64,000 nucleotides of DNA from Burkholderiaceae bacterium (GTDB taxonomy: Bacteria; Pseudomonadota; Gammaproteobacteria; Burkholderiales; Burkholderiaceae_C): the NCBI GenBank assembly GCA_026125795.1, contig JAHCKM010000001.1, positions 186,001-250,000 on the forward strand, written 5' to 3'. The translations under genes were made by a program, and so were the position numbers. The notes beneath the pieces are model-generated. The model saw only the letters and a list, made by a program, of their open reading frames with translations. It made no database searches and was not told the origin of the DNA. Below are positions 19,301 through 31,948 of this stretch, in pieces; position 1 is the first letter of the stretch, and every line of letters starts with the position of its first letter.

Positions 19301-19924
19301 TCACAGCGGCTCCCGCGTCCGCTCTGGTGCGACCCACAGAGCCCACAGTGCTTGCGCGGCGATTCGCAGCTGCTGCAACGTACGAGGACCGTCGTTGTCG
19401 ATCACCGCGTCGGCGATCGCGCGGCGCGCCGGCCGTGCCGCCTGCTGCGCGATCACGCCGCGCACCTGATCCGGAGTCCAACGCGAGCGCAGCACCACGC
19501 GTTCTACCTGCGTGCCCTCGGAGCAGTCGACAACTGCGATGCGATCACAGCGTGCGCGCCATGCCGAGTCCTCGCCGAGAAGTGGCACGTCGAACACGAT
19601 GGCAGGGCCGGACGATTCGGCCGCGAGCCGCAGTGCCTCTGCGGCGATCAATGGATGGAGAATGGATTCGAGGCGACGTTTGGTCGTGGCATCGGTGAAG
19701 GCCCATGCCCGCATGCGGTCGCGATCAAGTGCCCCTCTGGCATCGAGCACCTCTGGCCCGAACTCGTCGCGGAGAGGGGCGATTGCAGCCCCATCCGGTG
19801 CAGTCATTCCACGGGCGAGGGCATCGGTATCGATCAGATCCGCACCGAGGGCAACCCAATGGGCGGCGACAGTGCTCTTGCCGCTGCCGATGCCGCCGGT
19901 CAATCCGATGCGCCGGATGGCCAT
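19301..19924 (-). CDS. coaE: Dephospho-CoA kinase
   Basis: A 207-residue enzyme that phosphorylates dephospho-CoA in the last step of coenzyme A synthesis. The P-loop TGGIGSGKST lies at residues 9-18, with the substrate segments LIDTDALARG and VFDVPLL downstream. ATG 19924 is preferred over the upstream in-frame start because it puts the P-loop at the usual distance from the N-terminus. It follows pilD by 13 bases. Confidence 0.96.
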   Translation of the reverse strand: MAIRRIGLTGGIGSGKSTVAAHWVALGADLIDTDALARGMTAPDGAAIAPLRDEFGPEVLDARGALDRDRMRAWAFTDATTKRRLESILHPLIAAEALRLAAESSGPAIVFDVPLLGEDSAWRARCDRIAVVDCSEGTQVERVVLRSRWTPDQVRGVIAQQAARPARRAIADAVIDNDGPRTLQQLRIAAQALWALWVAPERTREPL

Positions 19925-19937
19925 GTTGGGCCTTGGA

Positions 19938-20864
19938 TCAACCCCATCCAAGCCAGCCGAGCGCGGTCGACGTGCCGGCCAACATCACCAGCAGACCTGC
20001 ACCGGCGAGGAAGGGCCCGAACGGAACGTATCGGCCCTCGCGCAAGGCGCCGCTGATCTTCATCGCGATGCCTACCACCGCGCCAAGCACCGAGGCAATG
20101 AGGATGATCGGCAACAGCGCCTGCCAGCCCAACCAAGCCCCCAGCGTGGCGAGCAGCTTGAAGTCGCCATAGCCCATGCCTTCTTTGCCGGTGGCGAACT
20201 TGAAGAACCAATACACCGCCCAGAGCGAGAGGTATCCGGCGCAGGCGCCGATGACTGCACCGGACACCGGAATCGTCCATCCCAGCGTCGCGGCCAGAAG
20301 ACCGCCCCAGAGCAGCGGCAATGTCAACGCATCGGGCAACACCGTTGTGTCCCAGTCGATGGCCGACAGGGCGATCAGCGTTGCCGCAAACGCGCACCAC
20401 AGCAGGACAACGGGTTGTGAACCGAGCCGCCAGCCGACGGCGGCGAACACTGCGGCGCACAATAGTTCGACCAACGGGTAGCGCAGCGAGATCGCCGCCT
20501 TGCACGACGAACATCGGCCGCGCAGCAGCAACCAACTAATGATCGGAATGTTCTCGTGCGGACGGATCCGATGCTGGCACGCCGGGCAACGCGATGCGGG
20601 GCGCGCCAGTCCGAGGCGGGGCAGGCTCTCAATCGAACTACGCAGAGCGCCGGCGGTCGCGGCAATCGATGCCGGGGCACCGATTCCGAACAGCCTCCGG
20701 TAGGAGTCCGAGTCGGACAATTGGTGAACAACGTCAGTCCACCACTGCCGCTCGAGCATCAGCGGCAGCCGGTGGATCACGACGTTGAGAAAACTGCCGA
20801 TCGCAAGTCCGAACAGGGCCAGTGTTGCCGGGTGCAGCAGCCAATCCGGCGTGAAGCTCCCCAT
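19938..20864 (-). CDS. pilD: Prepilin peptidase / N-methyltransferase PilD
   Basis: A 308-residue inner-membrane aspartic protease that cleaves and methylates type IV prepilins and pseudopilins. The catalytic Asp residues are Asp170 (SAIDWDTTVLPD) and Asp234 (GMGYGDFKLL). Four zinc Cys are present (93, 96, 118, 121). The first cytoplasmic loop, residues about 35-90, is long. It lies three bases after pilC. Confidence 0.96.
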   Translation of the reverse strand: MGSFTPDWLLHPATLALFGLAIGSFLNVVIHRLPLMLERQWWTDVVHQLSDSDSYRRLFGIGAPASIAATAGALRSSIESLPRLGLARPASRCPACQHRIRPHENIPIISWLLLRGRCSSCKAAISLRYPLVELLCAAVFAAVGWRLGSQPVVLLWCAFAATLIALSAIDWDTTVLPDALTLPLLWGGLLAATLGWTIPVSGAVIGACAGYLSLWAVYWFFKFATGKEGMGYGDFKLLATLGAWLGWQALLPIILIASVLGAVVGIAMKISGALREGRYVPFGPFLAGAGLLVMLAGTSTALGWLGWG

Positions 20865-20867
20865 GCC

Positions 20868-22097
20868 TCAGACAACGGCACCGAGTTTGAAGATCGGCAG
20901 GTACATCGAGACCACGATGCCACCGATCAGCACGCCCAGGATGACGATGATGAACGGCTCCATCAGGCTCGACAGTCCCTTGACCATCTCGTCGACTTCT
21001 TGCTCATAGAACTCGGCCGCCTTGGCAAGCATGTGGTCCAGTGCTCCGGACTCCTCCCCGATGGCAGCCATCTGCAGGACCATAGAGGGGAAGACACCCG
21101 TCGATTGCATGGAGGTCGTCAGAGCCGATCCGGTGGATACGTCCTTCTGAATCTTCTCGGTTGCCTCGACAAACACAGCATTGCCTGACGCCCCTCCGAC
21201 CGAATCCAGCGCCTCGACCAGTGGCACGCCTGCTGCGAACATCGTCGAAAGCGTACGGGTCCAGCGAGCGATCACCGACTTGTAGATCAGATCGCCAAAG
21301 ATTGGTATGCGCAACAGCAGTCGATCCATGGCCTTCTGCATCTTCTCGGAGCGCTTCCAGGATTCAAAGAAGAAGTAGCCGCCACCACCGAGGAAGCCGA
21401 AGATGGCCCACCAATAGGTGACGAAGAACTCGCTCATCGCGATTACCGCCAGCGTTGGCGCAGGAAGATCAGCGCCGAACGACTTGAAGACATCCTTAAA
21501 GGCGGGGATGACGAAGATCATGATGACCGTCAGCACGACGAACGCGACCACAATCACGGCGATCGGATACATCAGCGCCGACTTGATCTTGCGTTTGATC
21601 TCGAGCGTCTTCTCCTGGTACAGCGCAAGGCGGTCGAGGAGAGCCTCCAAGATACCACCCGCCTCGCCCGCTTCGACCAGGTTGCAGTACAGGGCGTCGA
21701 AGTACATCGGGTGCTTGCGGAACGAGGCCGACAGGCTTGTCCCGGTCTCGACGTCGGAACGGATGTCGGTGAGCAAACGCGTCAGTTTCGGGTTCGGGCT
21801 TCCGCGTGCCACGATATCAAAGGCTTGCAGCAGCGGCACGCCAGCCTTCATCATGGTCGCGAGTTGCCGCGTGAAGACCGCGATGTCCTTTTGCTTGATC
21901 GCACGGCCGCCGCTCATGCGGCGCTTCTTCACTTTCGTGACGAGAATGCCTTGGCGGCGCAGGCTCGCCGAGACCATTGCTTCGCCGCCCGCGCGCATCT
22001 CGCCACGCATGATCTTGCCGTTCTTGTCACGGCCTTCCCACTCGTAGACGGTCTCTCTGACGTTCTTCACGCCGCGTGCGGCGACTGCTGTGGCCAT
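20868..22097 (-). CDS. pilC: Type IV pilus inner-membrane platform protein PilC
   Basis: A 409-residue protein with two GspF/PilC domains (about 75-200 and 278-400) and three long hydrophobic segments. It anchors the PilB motor and helps pilin polymerise. ATG 22097 has a near-ideal GGAGGAAAC ribosome site; a start six codons earlier lacks one. Characteristic pieces include FTRQLATMMKAGVPLLQAFD and TRTLSTMFAAGVPLVEALDS. Confidence 0.97.
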   Translation of the reverse strand: MATAVAARGVKNVRETVYEWEGRDKNGKIMRGEMRAGGEAMVSASLRRQGILVTKVKKRRMSGGRAIKQKDIAVFTRQLATMMKAGVPLLQAFDIVARGSPNPKLTRLLTDIRSDVETGTSLSASFRKHPMYFDALYCNLVEAGEAGGILEALLDRLALYQEKTLEIKRKIKSALMYPIAVIVVAFVVLTVIMIFVIPAFKDVFKSFGADLPAPTLAVIAMSEFFVTYWWAIFGFLGGGGYFFFESWKRSEKMQKAMDRLLLRIPIFGDLIYKSVIARWTRTLSTMFAAGVPLVEALDSVGGASGNAVFVEATEKIQKDVSTGSALTTSMQSTGVFPSMVLQMAAIGEESGALDHMLAKAAEFYEQEVDEMVKGLSSLMEPFIIVILGVLIGGIVVSMYLPIFKLGAVV

Positions 22098-22151
22098 GTT
22101 TCCTCCGGCGGTCACGGCGGAACGCCGCTCAGACCGCTAGGTTGCATTCGA

Positions 22152-23999
22152 CTATTCGTTGGTACAGGCGATCACTTCTTCGAGTGTGGTCACGCCGGAA
22201 CGAACCTTGACGAGCCCGGATTGGCGCAGGTCGCGCACACCGTCCTTCGCAGCCTGCGCCGCAATGTCCATCGCGGTACCTTCTGAGAGGATGATGCGCT
22301 GAATGGCTTCCGAAATGGGCATCACCTGGTAAATGCCGACACGCCCCTTGTAGCCGTTGTTGCATGCCGAGCAACCCACGGCGCGGTACGGTTTCCAGGA
22401 ACCGTCGAGGTCTTCGGGCGTGTAGCCCGCGCGCAACAAGGACTCCCGCGGATAGTCGGCTGGCTGCTTGCAGTTTTCGCACAACCTTCGCGCCAGGCGC
22501 TGAGCGGTGATCAACAGCACGCTGGCCGCGATGTTAAAGGGCGCCACGCCCATGTTGAGCATGCGGGTCAATGTCGTGGGCGCATCGTTGGTGTGCAACG
22601 TGGACATGACCAAATGGCCTGTTTGCGCCGCCTTGATCGCGATATCTGCGGTTTCAAGATCGCGGATTTCGCCGACCATGATCACGTCAGGATCCTGACG
22701 CAGGAAGGCTTTGAGCGCCGTGGCGAAGTTCAGGCCCGCCTTGTCGTTGACGTTGACCTGGTTGATGCCCGGCAGGTTGATTTCTGCCGGGTCCTCGACA
22801 GTCGAGATGTTCACTCCAGGCTGGTTGAGGATGTTGAGACACGTGTATAGCGACACCGTCTTTCCCGAACCGGTCGGCCCGGTGACCAGGATCATTCCGT
22901 AGGGTCGCTGGATCGCGTTGACCAATCGGTCTTTCTCAATCTTCTCGTATCCCAGCGCCTCGATGCCCAGCTTGGCGCTAGAGGGATCCAGGATACGGAT
23001 GACGATCTTCTCGCCAAACAGCGTCGGCAACGTCGAGACACGAAAGTCGATCGCGCGGTTGCCGAACTTGAGCTTCATCCGGCCATCCTGCGGCACTCGC
23101 TTTTCGGCGATATCGAGGCGGCTGATCACCTTGATGCGCGACGCAAGTTTGTCCTTGATGGCAATCGGCGGCTGTGTGATCTCGCGCAGTTCGCCGTCGA
23201 TGCGGAAACGCACGCGGTAGTTGTACTCGTACGGCTCGAAGTGCAGGTCCGACGCGCGCGCGTTGATGGCGTCGATCAGCATCTTCTGCAGAAAGCGGAC
23301 GACGGGTGCGTCCTCGACTTCCTGGGCGACGTCGGCCTGCTCCTGCGCAGAGCCGTCGTCTTCAGCGACCTCGAAATCGAACTCGCCGGACGCCATCGAT
23401 TCCAGCGTCTCGGTCGCACTGGTGCCCTGTTTCTCGAGCAGCTTGCCGAGCTTGTCGTACTCGACAATCACCCACTCCGGCGACAGCTGCGTCGCGAACT
23501 TGATGCGTTCGACGGCTTCCTGGTCGGTCGGGTCGGCGCCGCCAATGAAGAGCCGGCTGCCTCGCCGGCCCAACACAACGATCTGATACTGGTGCGCGAG
23601 CTTGCCATCGATCAAGTTTCGCGGCAGTTTCTCGCCATCGATCGCGTTGAGATCCAGCAACGGCAGCGCCAAGCTTGACGACAACGTGTGTGCCAAGTCC
23701 GACGCGGACACCGCACCCGCACCAATCACCGCCGACACGAAGCTGATCCGCTTGTCCTTGGCGCTCTTGACCAGTTCCTCTGCGTTCTTGACCCCTAGAC
23801 GGCCCGCATGCACCAGGACCCGAGCCACGCCGGAGAGCGTGGACTGCGGTGAGTCGACAAGGGTATCCACGGGTTCGAGGTGTCCGCTATGGGGGGAGGT
23901 CGAAGGATCATCGCTGATCCCTGCAACACTGTAAACGGCGCCCTCCACGCGAGCGGGCACTTCTTCACGGCCCAGTCGCCGCTGGGCCCACGGCGGCAA
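22152..23999 (-). CDS. pilB: Type IV pilus assembly ATPase PilB
   Basis: A hexameric secretion ATPase that powers pilus extension. It has an N-terminal MshEN-like domain, Walker A GPTGSGKT near residue 375, an Asp box around RASDLHFEP, Walker B DPDVIMVGEIRD, a His box, and a tetracysteine zinc motif (CENC and CSAC). The frame gives 615 residues from a TTG at 23999, but no ATG exists in the N-terminal part. GTG 23870 would give 572 residues, nearer the family length. The start is therefore uncertain; none of the candidates has a strong ribosome site. Confidence 0.93.
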   Translation of the reverse strand: MPPWAQRRLGREEVPARVEGAVYSVAGISDDPSTSPHSGHLEPVDTLVDSPQSTLSGVARVLVHAGRLGVKNAEELVKSAKDKRISFVSAVIGAGAVSASDLAHTLSSSLALPLLDLNAIDGEKLPRNLIDGKLAHQYQIVVLGRRGSRLFIGGADPTDQEAVERIKFATQLSPEWVIVEYDKLGKLLEKQGTSATETLESMASGEFDFEVAEDDGSAQEQADVAQEVEDAPVVRFLQKMLIDAINARASDLHFEPYEYNYRVRFRIDGELREITQPPIAIKDKLASRIKVISRLDIAEKRVPQDGRMKLKFGNRAIDFRVSTLPTLFGEKIVIRILDPSSAKLGIEALGYEKIEKDRLVNAIQRPYGMILVTGPTGSGKTVSLYTCLNILNQPGVNISTVEDPAEINLPGINQVNVNDKAGLNFATALKAFLRQDPDVIMVGEIRDLETADIAIKAAQTGHLVMSTLHTNDAPTTLTRMLNMGVAPFNIAASVLLITAQRLARRLCENCKQPADYPRESLLRAGYTPEDLDGSWKPYRAVGCSACNNGYKGRVGIYQVMPISEAIQRIILSEGTAMDIAAQAAKDGVRDLRQSGLVKVRSGVTTLEEVIACTNE

Positions 24000-24030
24000 A
24001 AGGCGAACGCTTGAGGATGCGCAAGAACCG

Positions 24031-24107
24031 TGGTCGGGGTGAGAGGATTCGAACCTCCGGCCTCTACGTCCCGAACGTAGCGCTCTACCAGGCTAAGCTA
24101 CACCCCG
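24031..24107 (-). tRNA. tRNA-Pro (anticodon CGG)
   Basis: Minus-strand cloverleaf of 77 bases: acceptor CGGGGTG pairs with CACCCCG, the anticodon stem CTACG/CGTAG encloses the loop TTCGGGA (anticodon CGG), and the T loop is GGTTCGAATCC. The 3' CCA is encoded. Confidence 0.97.
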
Positions 24108-24154
24108 TATTGCCGCGCTGACCATGCTCAGCCAAGGCGGCAATCGATCGGCCG

Positions 24155-25138
24155 TCACGACGAGCGCTCGACCGATCGAACACACAATTCTAGCAAAGCC
24201 TCTTTTGCGCGCCCGGCATGGAGGCTTGAGAGAGACAGCTGCGCCTTGCGCGCTTCCGCGCGCGCGGCATCGCGCGTTGCCTCCAGGGCACCGGTCCGCC
24301 GCACGATGGCGGCTATGTCGCGTAAGCGCTCGACCTCGCCGTTGACGATGGCTTGGCGCACCAGGGTCCGCTCGACCTCGGTGCCCCGTTCCATGGCCAT
24401 CAGCAGCGGAAGCGTCGGCTTGCCTTCGCGCAAGTCATCGCCGACATTCTTGCCCAGTTGCGTCGGATCGCCTTCGTAGTCGAGCAGATCGTCGACCAAC
24501 TGGAAAGCAGTGCCCAACGATCGGCCGTAGTCAGCGCAGGCCTCCTCCACGCTTGGCGGTGCGCTCGCGATCACGGCGCCGAGCCGTGCACTCGCTTCGA
24601 ACAGCTTGGCCGTCTTGTAGCGGATCACGCGCAGGTAGTCGTTCACGGAGGTGTCTGGATCGTGCATGTTGATCAACTGCAGAACCTCACCCTCGGCGAT
24701 CACGTTCGTCGCGTCGGCCAGCACCTCAAGCACGCGCATCGATCCGACCGAGACCATCATCTGGAACGCACGCGAGTACAGGAAATCGCCCACCAGCACG
24801 CTAGCCGCGTTGCCAAACAGCGCATTGGCAGTCTGCCGACCACGACGCATCGACGACTCATCGACCACGTCGTCGTGCAGCAGGGTTGCGGTGTGAATGA
24901 ACTCGACGATCGCGGCAAGTTCGAATCGCGCCTGCCCCTCATGTCCGAGGGCCCGAGCGAACAACAAGACCAGCCGTGGACGGATGCGCTTGCCGCCCGC
25001 CCCGATGATGTAGCTCGCAATCTGATTGATCAGCGCGACATCCGAACGCAAGCGTTGGCGGATGACCCGATCGACCTCGGCCATGTCGGCCGCCACGAGG
25101 TCGATGCCGCTGCCTTGAACGGTGGTGGTATCGGGCAC
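24155..25138 (-). CDS. ispB: Octaprenyl (polyprenyl) diphosphate synthase
   Basis: A 327-residue trans-prenyltransferase that builds the isoprenoid side chain of ubiquinone. The two Asp-rich motifs are DDVVD (89-93) and DDLLD (216-220), with GGKRIRPRL before the first and KLFEASARLGA between. GTG 25138 is chosen because the protein then aligns with family N-termini and lies close behind a TATAAT; the frame further upstream runs through the rplU leader. It is divergent from rplU. Confidence 0.94.
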   Translation of the reverse strand: MPDTTTVQGSGIDLVAADMAEVDRVIRQRLRSDVALINQIASYIIGAGGKRIRPRLVLLFARALGHEGQARFELAAIVEFIHTATLLHDDVVDESSMRRGRQTANALFGNAASVLVGDFLYSRAFQMMVSVGSMRVLEVLADATNVIAEGEVLQLINMHDPDTSVNDYLRVIRYKTAKLFEASARLGAVIASAPPSVEEACADYGRSLGTAFQLVDDLLDYEGDPTQLGKNVGDDLREGKPTLPLLMAMERGTEVERTLVRQAIVNGEVERLRDIAAIVRRTGALEATRDAARAEARKAQLSLSSLHAGRAKEALLELCVRSVERSS

Positions 25139-25163
25139 GGACGGCTTCTCGGAACGGGCGCCA

Positions 25164-25169
25164 ATTATA
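25164..25169 (-). promoter_or_regulatory. Possible -10 box for ispB
   Basis: A perfect TATAAT on the minus strand, 26 bases upstream of the ispB GTG. No convincing -35 box at 16-18 bases, so support is modest. Confidence 0.4.
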
Positions 25170-25230
25170 GGAAGGCGGGTCGTCTGCCGCCGCGTCGGGC
25201 GGCGTGGCTCGCCGTGCGCGCTGACTGGGC

Positions 25231-25236
25231 TATACT
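25231..25236 (+). promoter_or_regulatory. Possible -10 box for rplU-rpmA
   Basis: TATACT on the plus strand, about 110 bases upstream of rplU in the ispB-rplU gap. I see no recognisable -35 box. Confidence 0.3.
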
Positions 25237-25346
25237 TCGCCGCTTCCGCCTGAGGTCCAGCCGCTAGCCCGGCCGATTCGTCGACCCAGGCGGCACAACC
25301 GGGCGGGCTCGTGCGAGCCGGCTCCAACAAGCCAGGTGGGGCGCAG

Positions 25347-25658
25347 ATGTACGCCGTGATCAAGACTGGGGGCAAGCAGTACAAGGTTGCCGCGGGCGAC
25401 AGGCTCAAGGTCGAGCAAATCGCCGCCGAAGTGGGACAGGAAGTGGTCCTCGACCAGGTGTTGGCGGTGGGCCAGGGCGCAGAACTGAAGACCGGTTCGC
25501 CGCTTCTCGCGGGTGCCAGCGTCAAGGCGACCGTGGTCTCACACGGCCTGCACCCCAAAGTTCGCATCTTCAAGATGCGCCGTCGCAAGCACTACCAGCG
25601 CCACGGCGGACACCGTCAACCCTACACCGAGCTCGAGATCGGCTCGGTCGCAGCCTGA
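25347..25658 (+). CDS. rplU: 50S ribosomal protein L21
   Basis: A 103-residue large-subunit protein starting [18 protein letters not shown] and carrying the family signature [16 protein letters not shown] near the C-terminus. ATG 25347 is the family start. It leads the rplU-rpmA-obg-proB group. Confidence 0.99.
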   Translation: MYAVIKTGGKQYKVAAGDRLKVEQIAAEVGQEVVLDQVLAVGQGAELKTGSPLLAGASVKATVVSHGLHPKVRIFKMRRRKHYQRHGGHRQPYTELEIGSVAA

Positions 25659-25682
25659 GTCTGCTCGACTAGGAGCTTTTGT

Positions 25683-28204
<2,522 letters not shown>

Positions 28205-28208
<4 letters not shown>

Positions 28209-28849
28209 GACGTGCTGGGGCCTGGAAGCGGCGTGTCGCGGCCAACCGGCGCGGCCGGCGGGTCGTTCGTTCGTGGGGCGTCGCGTCCCTGAGCCTGACC
28301 GTCGATTGCCGGTTCGGCTTGTTGGTCGCGCAGGCGCCCGCGGATGCCGGCCCTCAAGTAGCGCGTGTGATGCACGGTGCGCGGCAAGAAGCGCGACAAC
28401 TCGGTCAGCGCGAGCTCGTACACCTCGCGCTTGAACTCGATCACCATGTCGAGCGGCACCCAGTAGTCGTTCCAGCGCCAGGCGTCGAACTCCGGATGAT
28501 CGCTGGCTCGCAAATCGAGATCGCTGTCGCGCCCGATCAGCATCAGCAGGTACCAGATCTGTTTCTGGCCGCGGTAGTGGCCCCGCGCATCCTTGCGAAT
28601 GTAGTGGTCAGGCACCTCGTAGCGCAGCCAATCGCGCGTGCGCGCCAGGATGCGCACGTGCTCCGGCTTCAGGCCAACTTCTTCGTACAGCTCACGGTAC
28701 ATCGCCTGTTCGGGCGACTCGCCGTACTTGATGCCCCCTTGCGGGAACTGCCAGGAGTGGGCGCGCAACCGCTTGCCCCAGAAAACCTGGTTCCGCGAGT
28801 TGAGCAGGACGATGCCGACGTTGGGCCTGAAGCCCTCGCGGTCGAGCAT
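28205..28849 (-). CDS. rppH: RNA pyrophosphohydrolase RppH
   Basis: A 214-residue Nudix enzyme that removes pyrophosphate from mRNA 5' ends and so starts decay. The Nudix box [20 protein letters not shown] is intact, and N-terminal [17 protein letters not shown] is characteristic. The C-terminal 50 residues are Pro/Gly/Arg-rich and probably disordered. It overlaps the proB 3' end by four bases and is divergent from proS. Confidence 0.96.
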
Positions 28850-28950
28850 AATCGAACCCCAATTCGTAAACTGATTTCATTATTGCATCGGCGGCGCCAG
28901 AGGCATGAACCTCGCTTTCCCGCATCTGTGGGTTCCGCCGGTTCCATGTC

Positions 28951-30696
28951 ATGAAAGCGACGCGCTACTTCGTAGCCACCCTCAAGGAAGCTCCGGCCGA
29001 CGCCGAGATCGTGAGCCACAGACTCATGATGCGCGCCGGGATGATCAAGCGCCTGAGCGCTGGCATCTACAGCTACATGCCGATGGGTTTGCGGGTCATC
29101 CGCAAGGTCGAAGCGATCATCCGCGAAGAGATGAACGCCGCCGGCGCGATCGAGCTTCTGATGCCGGTGGTACAGCCGGCCGAGCTGTGGCAGGAGTCGG
29201 GGCGGTTTCAAGCTTACGGGCCGGAGTTGCTGCGCGTGAAGGACCGGCACACGCGCGACTTCGTGATCCAGCCCACCAGTGAAGAGGTCATCACAGACAT
29301 TGCTCGCCAAGAGTTGCGAAGTTATCGGCAACTGCCGAAGAACTTCTATCACATCCAGACCAAGTTTCGCGATGAGCGGCGCCCGCGCTTCGGCTTGATG
29401 CGCGGGCGCGAGTTCACGATGAAGGACGCATACTCTTTCGATCGCGATCAGGCCGCTGCGCTGAAGAGCTATGAGGCGATGTTCGCCGCATACAAACGCA
29501 TCTTCGATCGATTCGGCCTGCAGTACCGTGCGGTGGCAGCCGACACCGGTGCCATCGGTGGCGACGCTTCGCACGAGTTCCAGGTCATCGCAGATACCGG
29601 CGAGGACGCGCTCGTCTATTGCCCGGCCAGCGACTACGCGGCCAATGTTGAGCTGGCAGAGGCGGTACCGCTGCTCGATGCGCGCCGCGCCGCGGGTGCG
29701 CCCTTGGGCAAGACGCCCACTCCGAACAGGAGCACCTGCGAGGAAGTGGCGCAGTTGCTGTCGGTGCCGTTGGAGACCACGGTGAAGTCGCTGGTGCTGG
29801 CGACGGACGAGCGCAAAGACGACGGTTCGATCGGCTCAACGACCATCTGGCTGCTGCTCGTGCGTGGTGACCACGCGCTCAACGAAGTGAAAGCCGGCAA
29901 GGTCCCTGGTCTGAAAGATGGCTTCCGATTTGCGACCGCCGCCGAGATCGAAGCGCATTTCGGCTGCAAGCCCGGATACCTGGGGCCGATCGGTCCGGCC
30001 AAGCCAGTGAGAGTCGTGGCCGACCGCACAGTTGCGCGCATGGCCGATTTCATCTGCGGCGCCAACGATGAAGGTTTTCACTACACCGGCGTCAACTGGG
30101 GACGCGACCTCGCCGAGCCTGACATCGTGGCCGATATCCGCAATGCCGTCGCCGGCGATCCATCACCCGATGGCAAGGGCGTGCTGGCGATCCAGCGCGG
30201 CATCGAGGTGGGCCATGTGTTTTATCTCGGCACCAAGTACAGCAAGTCGATGAACGCCACCTACCTCGACGAAGCGGGGAAGCCACAACTGTTGGAGATG
30301 GGCTGTTACGGCATCGGCGTGACGCGGATTCTCGGTGCTGCCATCGAGCAAGGGCATGACGAGCGTGGCATCGTCTGGCCGGACGCCATCGCGCCGTTCC
30401 GCGTGGTGATCTGCCCGATCGGCTACGACCGCAGCGAAGCCGTGCGCCAGGCCGCCACACGTCTGCACGACGAGTTGGAGACGCTCGGCGTCGACGCCAT
30501 GCTCGACGACCGTGGTGAGCGCCCCGGTGCAATGTTCGCCGACTGGGAGTTGATCGGCGTGCCCCATCGGGTGGTGGTGTCGGAGCGCGGCCTCAAGGAC
30601 GGCCAGATCGAGATCCAGGGCCGGCGTGATGTCGCGGCCAGCAAGGTGGCGCAAGGCGATGTCTTGCGCGTGTTGCGCGAGCGCTTGCACGCCTGA
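28951..30696 (+). CDS. proS: Prolyl-tRNA synthetase (bacterial type)
   Basis: A 581-residue class II synthetase. Motif 2 lies in [20 protein letters not shown] and motif 3 in [17 protein letters not shown]; the YbaK-like editing insertion occupies roughly residues 225-405, which marks the bacterial form. The anticodon-binding domain is C-terminal. ATG 28951 ([15 protein letters not shown]) is the family start. Confidence 0.98.
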   Translation: MKATRYFVATLKEAPADAEIVSHRLMMRAGMIKRLSAGIYSYMPMGLRVIRKVEAIIREEMNAAGAIELLMPVVQPAELWQESGRFQAYGPELLRVKDRHTRDFVIQPTSEEVITDIARQELRSYRQLPKNFYHIQTKFRDERRPRFGLMRGREFTMKDAYSFDRDQAAALKSYEAMFAAYKRIFDRFGLQYRAVAADTGAIGGDASHEFQVIADTGEDALVYCPASDYAANVELAEAVPLLDARRAAGAPLGKTPTPNRSTCEEVAQLLSVPLETTVKSLVLATDERKDDGSIGSTTIWLLLVRGDHALNEVKAGKVPGLKDGFRFATAAEIEAHFGCKPGYLGPIGPAKPVRVVADRTVARMADFICGANDEGFHYTGVNWGRDLAEPDIVADIRNAVAGDPSPDGKGVLAIQRGIEVGHVFYLGTKYSKSMNATYLDEAGKPQLLEMGCYGIGVTRILGAAIEQGHDERGIVWPDAIAPFRVVICPIGYDRSEAVRQAATRLHDELETLGVDAMLDDRGERPGAMFADWELIGVPHRVVVSERGLKDGQIEIQGRRDVAASKVAQGDVLRVLRERLHA

Positions 30697-30701
30697 CCGT
30701 C

Positions 30702-31364
30702 ATGGCCGGCCCTATTGCCCGAGCGCGCGCTGGCGTCGGTATCGGGCTGATCATCGCGGTGCAAATCGCGCAGGCCGGAGCGCAGGTCGAAGAACCGTTG
30801 GCCAACTCGGTGCGCTCGGCCCTCTCGGCTGCGGTGCTCGACGCGGCGCCGCCTCGCCCCTCGTTCGATTCGATCGAGGATCGGCTGCAGTACCTCCGCT
30901 GGCTCGGCGAGATGAGCCAGCGCTTGAAGCGCCGCAAGTCCGAGCACGCCACTCGTGTCGAGTTTCTCGAGGCGCTGTGGTATGAGAGTCGGCGTGCCGG
31001 GCTCGAGCCCGAACTCGTGCTCGGCCTGATCCAGGTGGAGAGCGGATTCCGCAAGTACGCAGTGAGCCGGGCCGGAGCCATCGGCTACATGCAGGTCATG
31101 CCGTTCTGGTCGCGTCTGATCGGCGATGGCGACGCGGCACGCCTGTTCCACATGCAGGCCAATCTGCGCTTCGGCTGCGTCATCCTGCGCCACTATCTTG
31201 ACATGGAGCGTGGCGACCTGTTCCTGGCACTCGGTCGTTACAACGGCAGCCGCGGCCGTGCAGAGTACCCCGAGGCGGTGTTTGCAGCGCGACGCTTGTG
31301 GTTGCGCGGCGATCGGTCAGCTTCGGCGCCGGCAGCATCGGTGCCGGCACGACGCCCCGACTAG
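30702..31364 (+). CDS. Lytic transglycosylase (SLT domain)
   Basis: A 220-residue exported protein. A signal peptide spans about residues 1-27. The SLT fold is marked by LVLGLIQVESGFRKYAVSRA, with Glu113 the catalytic residue, then AIGYMQVMPFW and a C-terminal LALGRYNGSRGRAEYP. It cleaves peptidoglycan glycan strands. It starts five bases after proS and shares a CTAG stop overlap with ubiX on the other strand. Confidence 0.93.
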   Translation: MAGPIARARAGVGIGLIIAVQIAQAGAQVEEPLANSVRSALSAAVLDAAPPRPSFDSIEDRLQYLRWLGEMSQRLKRRKSEHATRVEFLEALWYESRRAGLEPELVLGLIQVESGFRKYAVSRAGAIGYMQVMPFWSRLIGDGDAARLFHMQANLRFGCVILRHYLDMERGDLFLALGRYNGSRGRAEYPEAVFAARRLWLRGDRSASAPAASVPARRPD

Positions 31365-31924
31365 AGCCCCCTCCAGACCTGAGGCCGAGCGCCGTCAATG
31401 CCCAGCATCGCCAACGCACGCTCCACGGTGTCGTCGACCACATCGTCGAGCGATCGAGGCCGGTGGTAGAAGGCGGGCAAGGGCGGAAACACAATCGCGC
31501 CCATCTCGGTGACGGCCGTCATGTTGCGCAGGTGTGCCAGGTTCAATGGTGTTTCGCGCACCATCAGCAGCAGCTTGCGCCGTTCCTTGAGCATCACGTC
31601 AGCGCAACGTGTCAGCAGGTTGTCCGACAGCCCGTGGGCAATGGCAGCCAGCGTCTTCATCGAACAAGGGGCGATCGCCATCGCGGCAGCGTCAAAGCTG
31701 CCGCTGGCGATGCAAGCCCCGATGTCGGCCGGCGCGTGGCTGTGGTCGGCCAGCGCGTGAAGTGCCTTGCGATCCAGTTCCAGTTCATGGTGCGCATTGA
31801 GCACACCGGCGGCGCTGGCCACCAGGTGCGTCTCCACGCCGAGAGCGCGCGCGCGATGCAGTAGTCGAACGCCATAAACGGCGCCGCTGGCGCCGGTCAG
31901 GCCCACCACCAGACGCTGCGGCAT
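31361..31924 (-). CDS. ubiX: Flavin prenyltransferase UbiX
   Basis: A 187-residue flavoprotein that makes the prenylated FMN cofactor for UbiD decarboxylase in ubiquinone synthesis. Family motifs include GLTGASGAVYGVRLL, SGSFDAAAMAIAPCSMKTLA, RRKLLLMVRETPLN and GAIVFPPLPAFYHRP. It is co-oriented with grxD, 24 bases away. Confidence 0.97.
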   Translation of the reverse strand: MPQRLVVGLTGASGAVYGVRLLHRARALGVETHLVASAAGVLNAHHELELDRKALHALADHSHAPADIGACIASGSFDAAAMAIAPCSMKTLAAIAHGLSDNLLTRCADVMLKERRKLLLMVRETPLNLAHLRNMTAVTEMGAIVFPPLPAFYHRPRSLDDVVDDTVERALAMLGIDGARPQVWRGL

Positions 31925-31948
31925 TGCCCGTGTGGCGTGAACGCCCGC

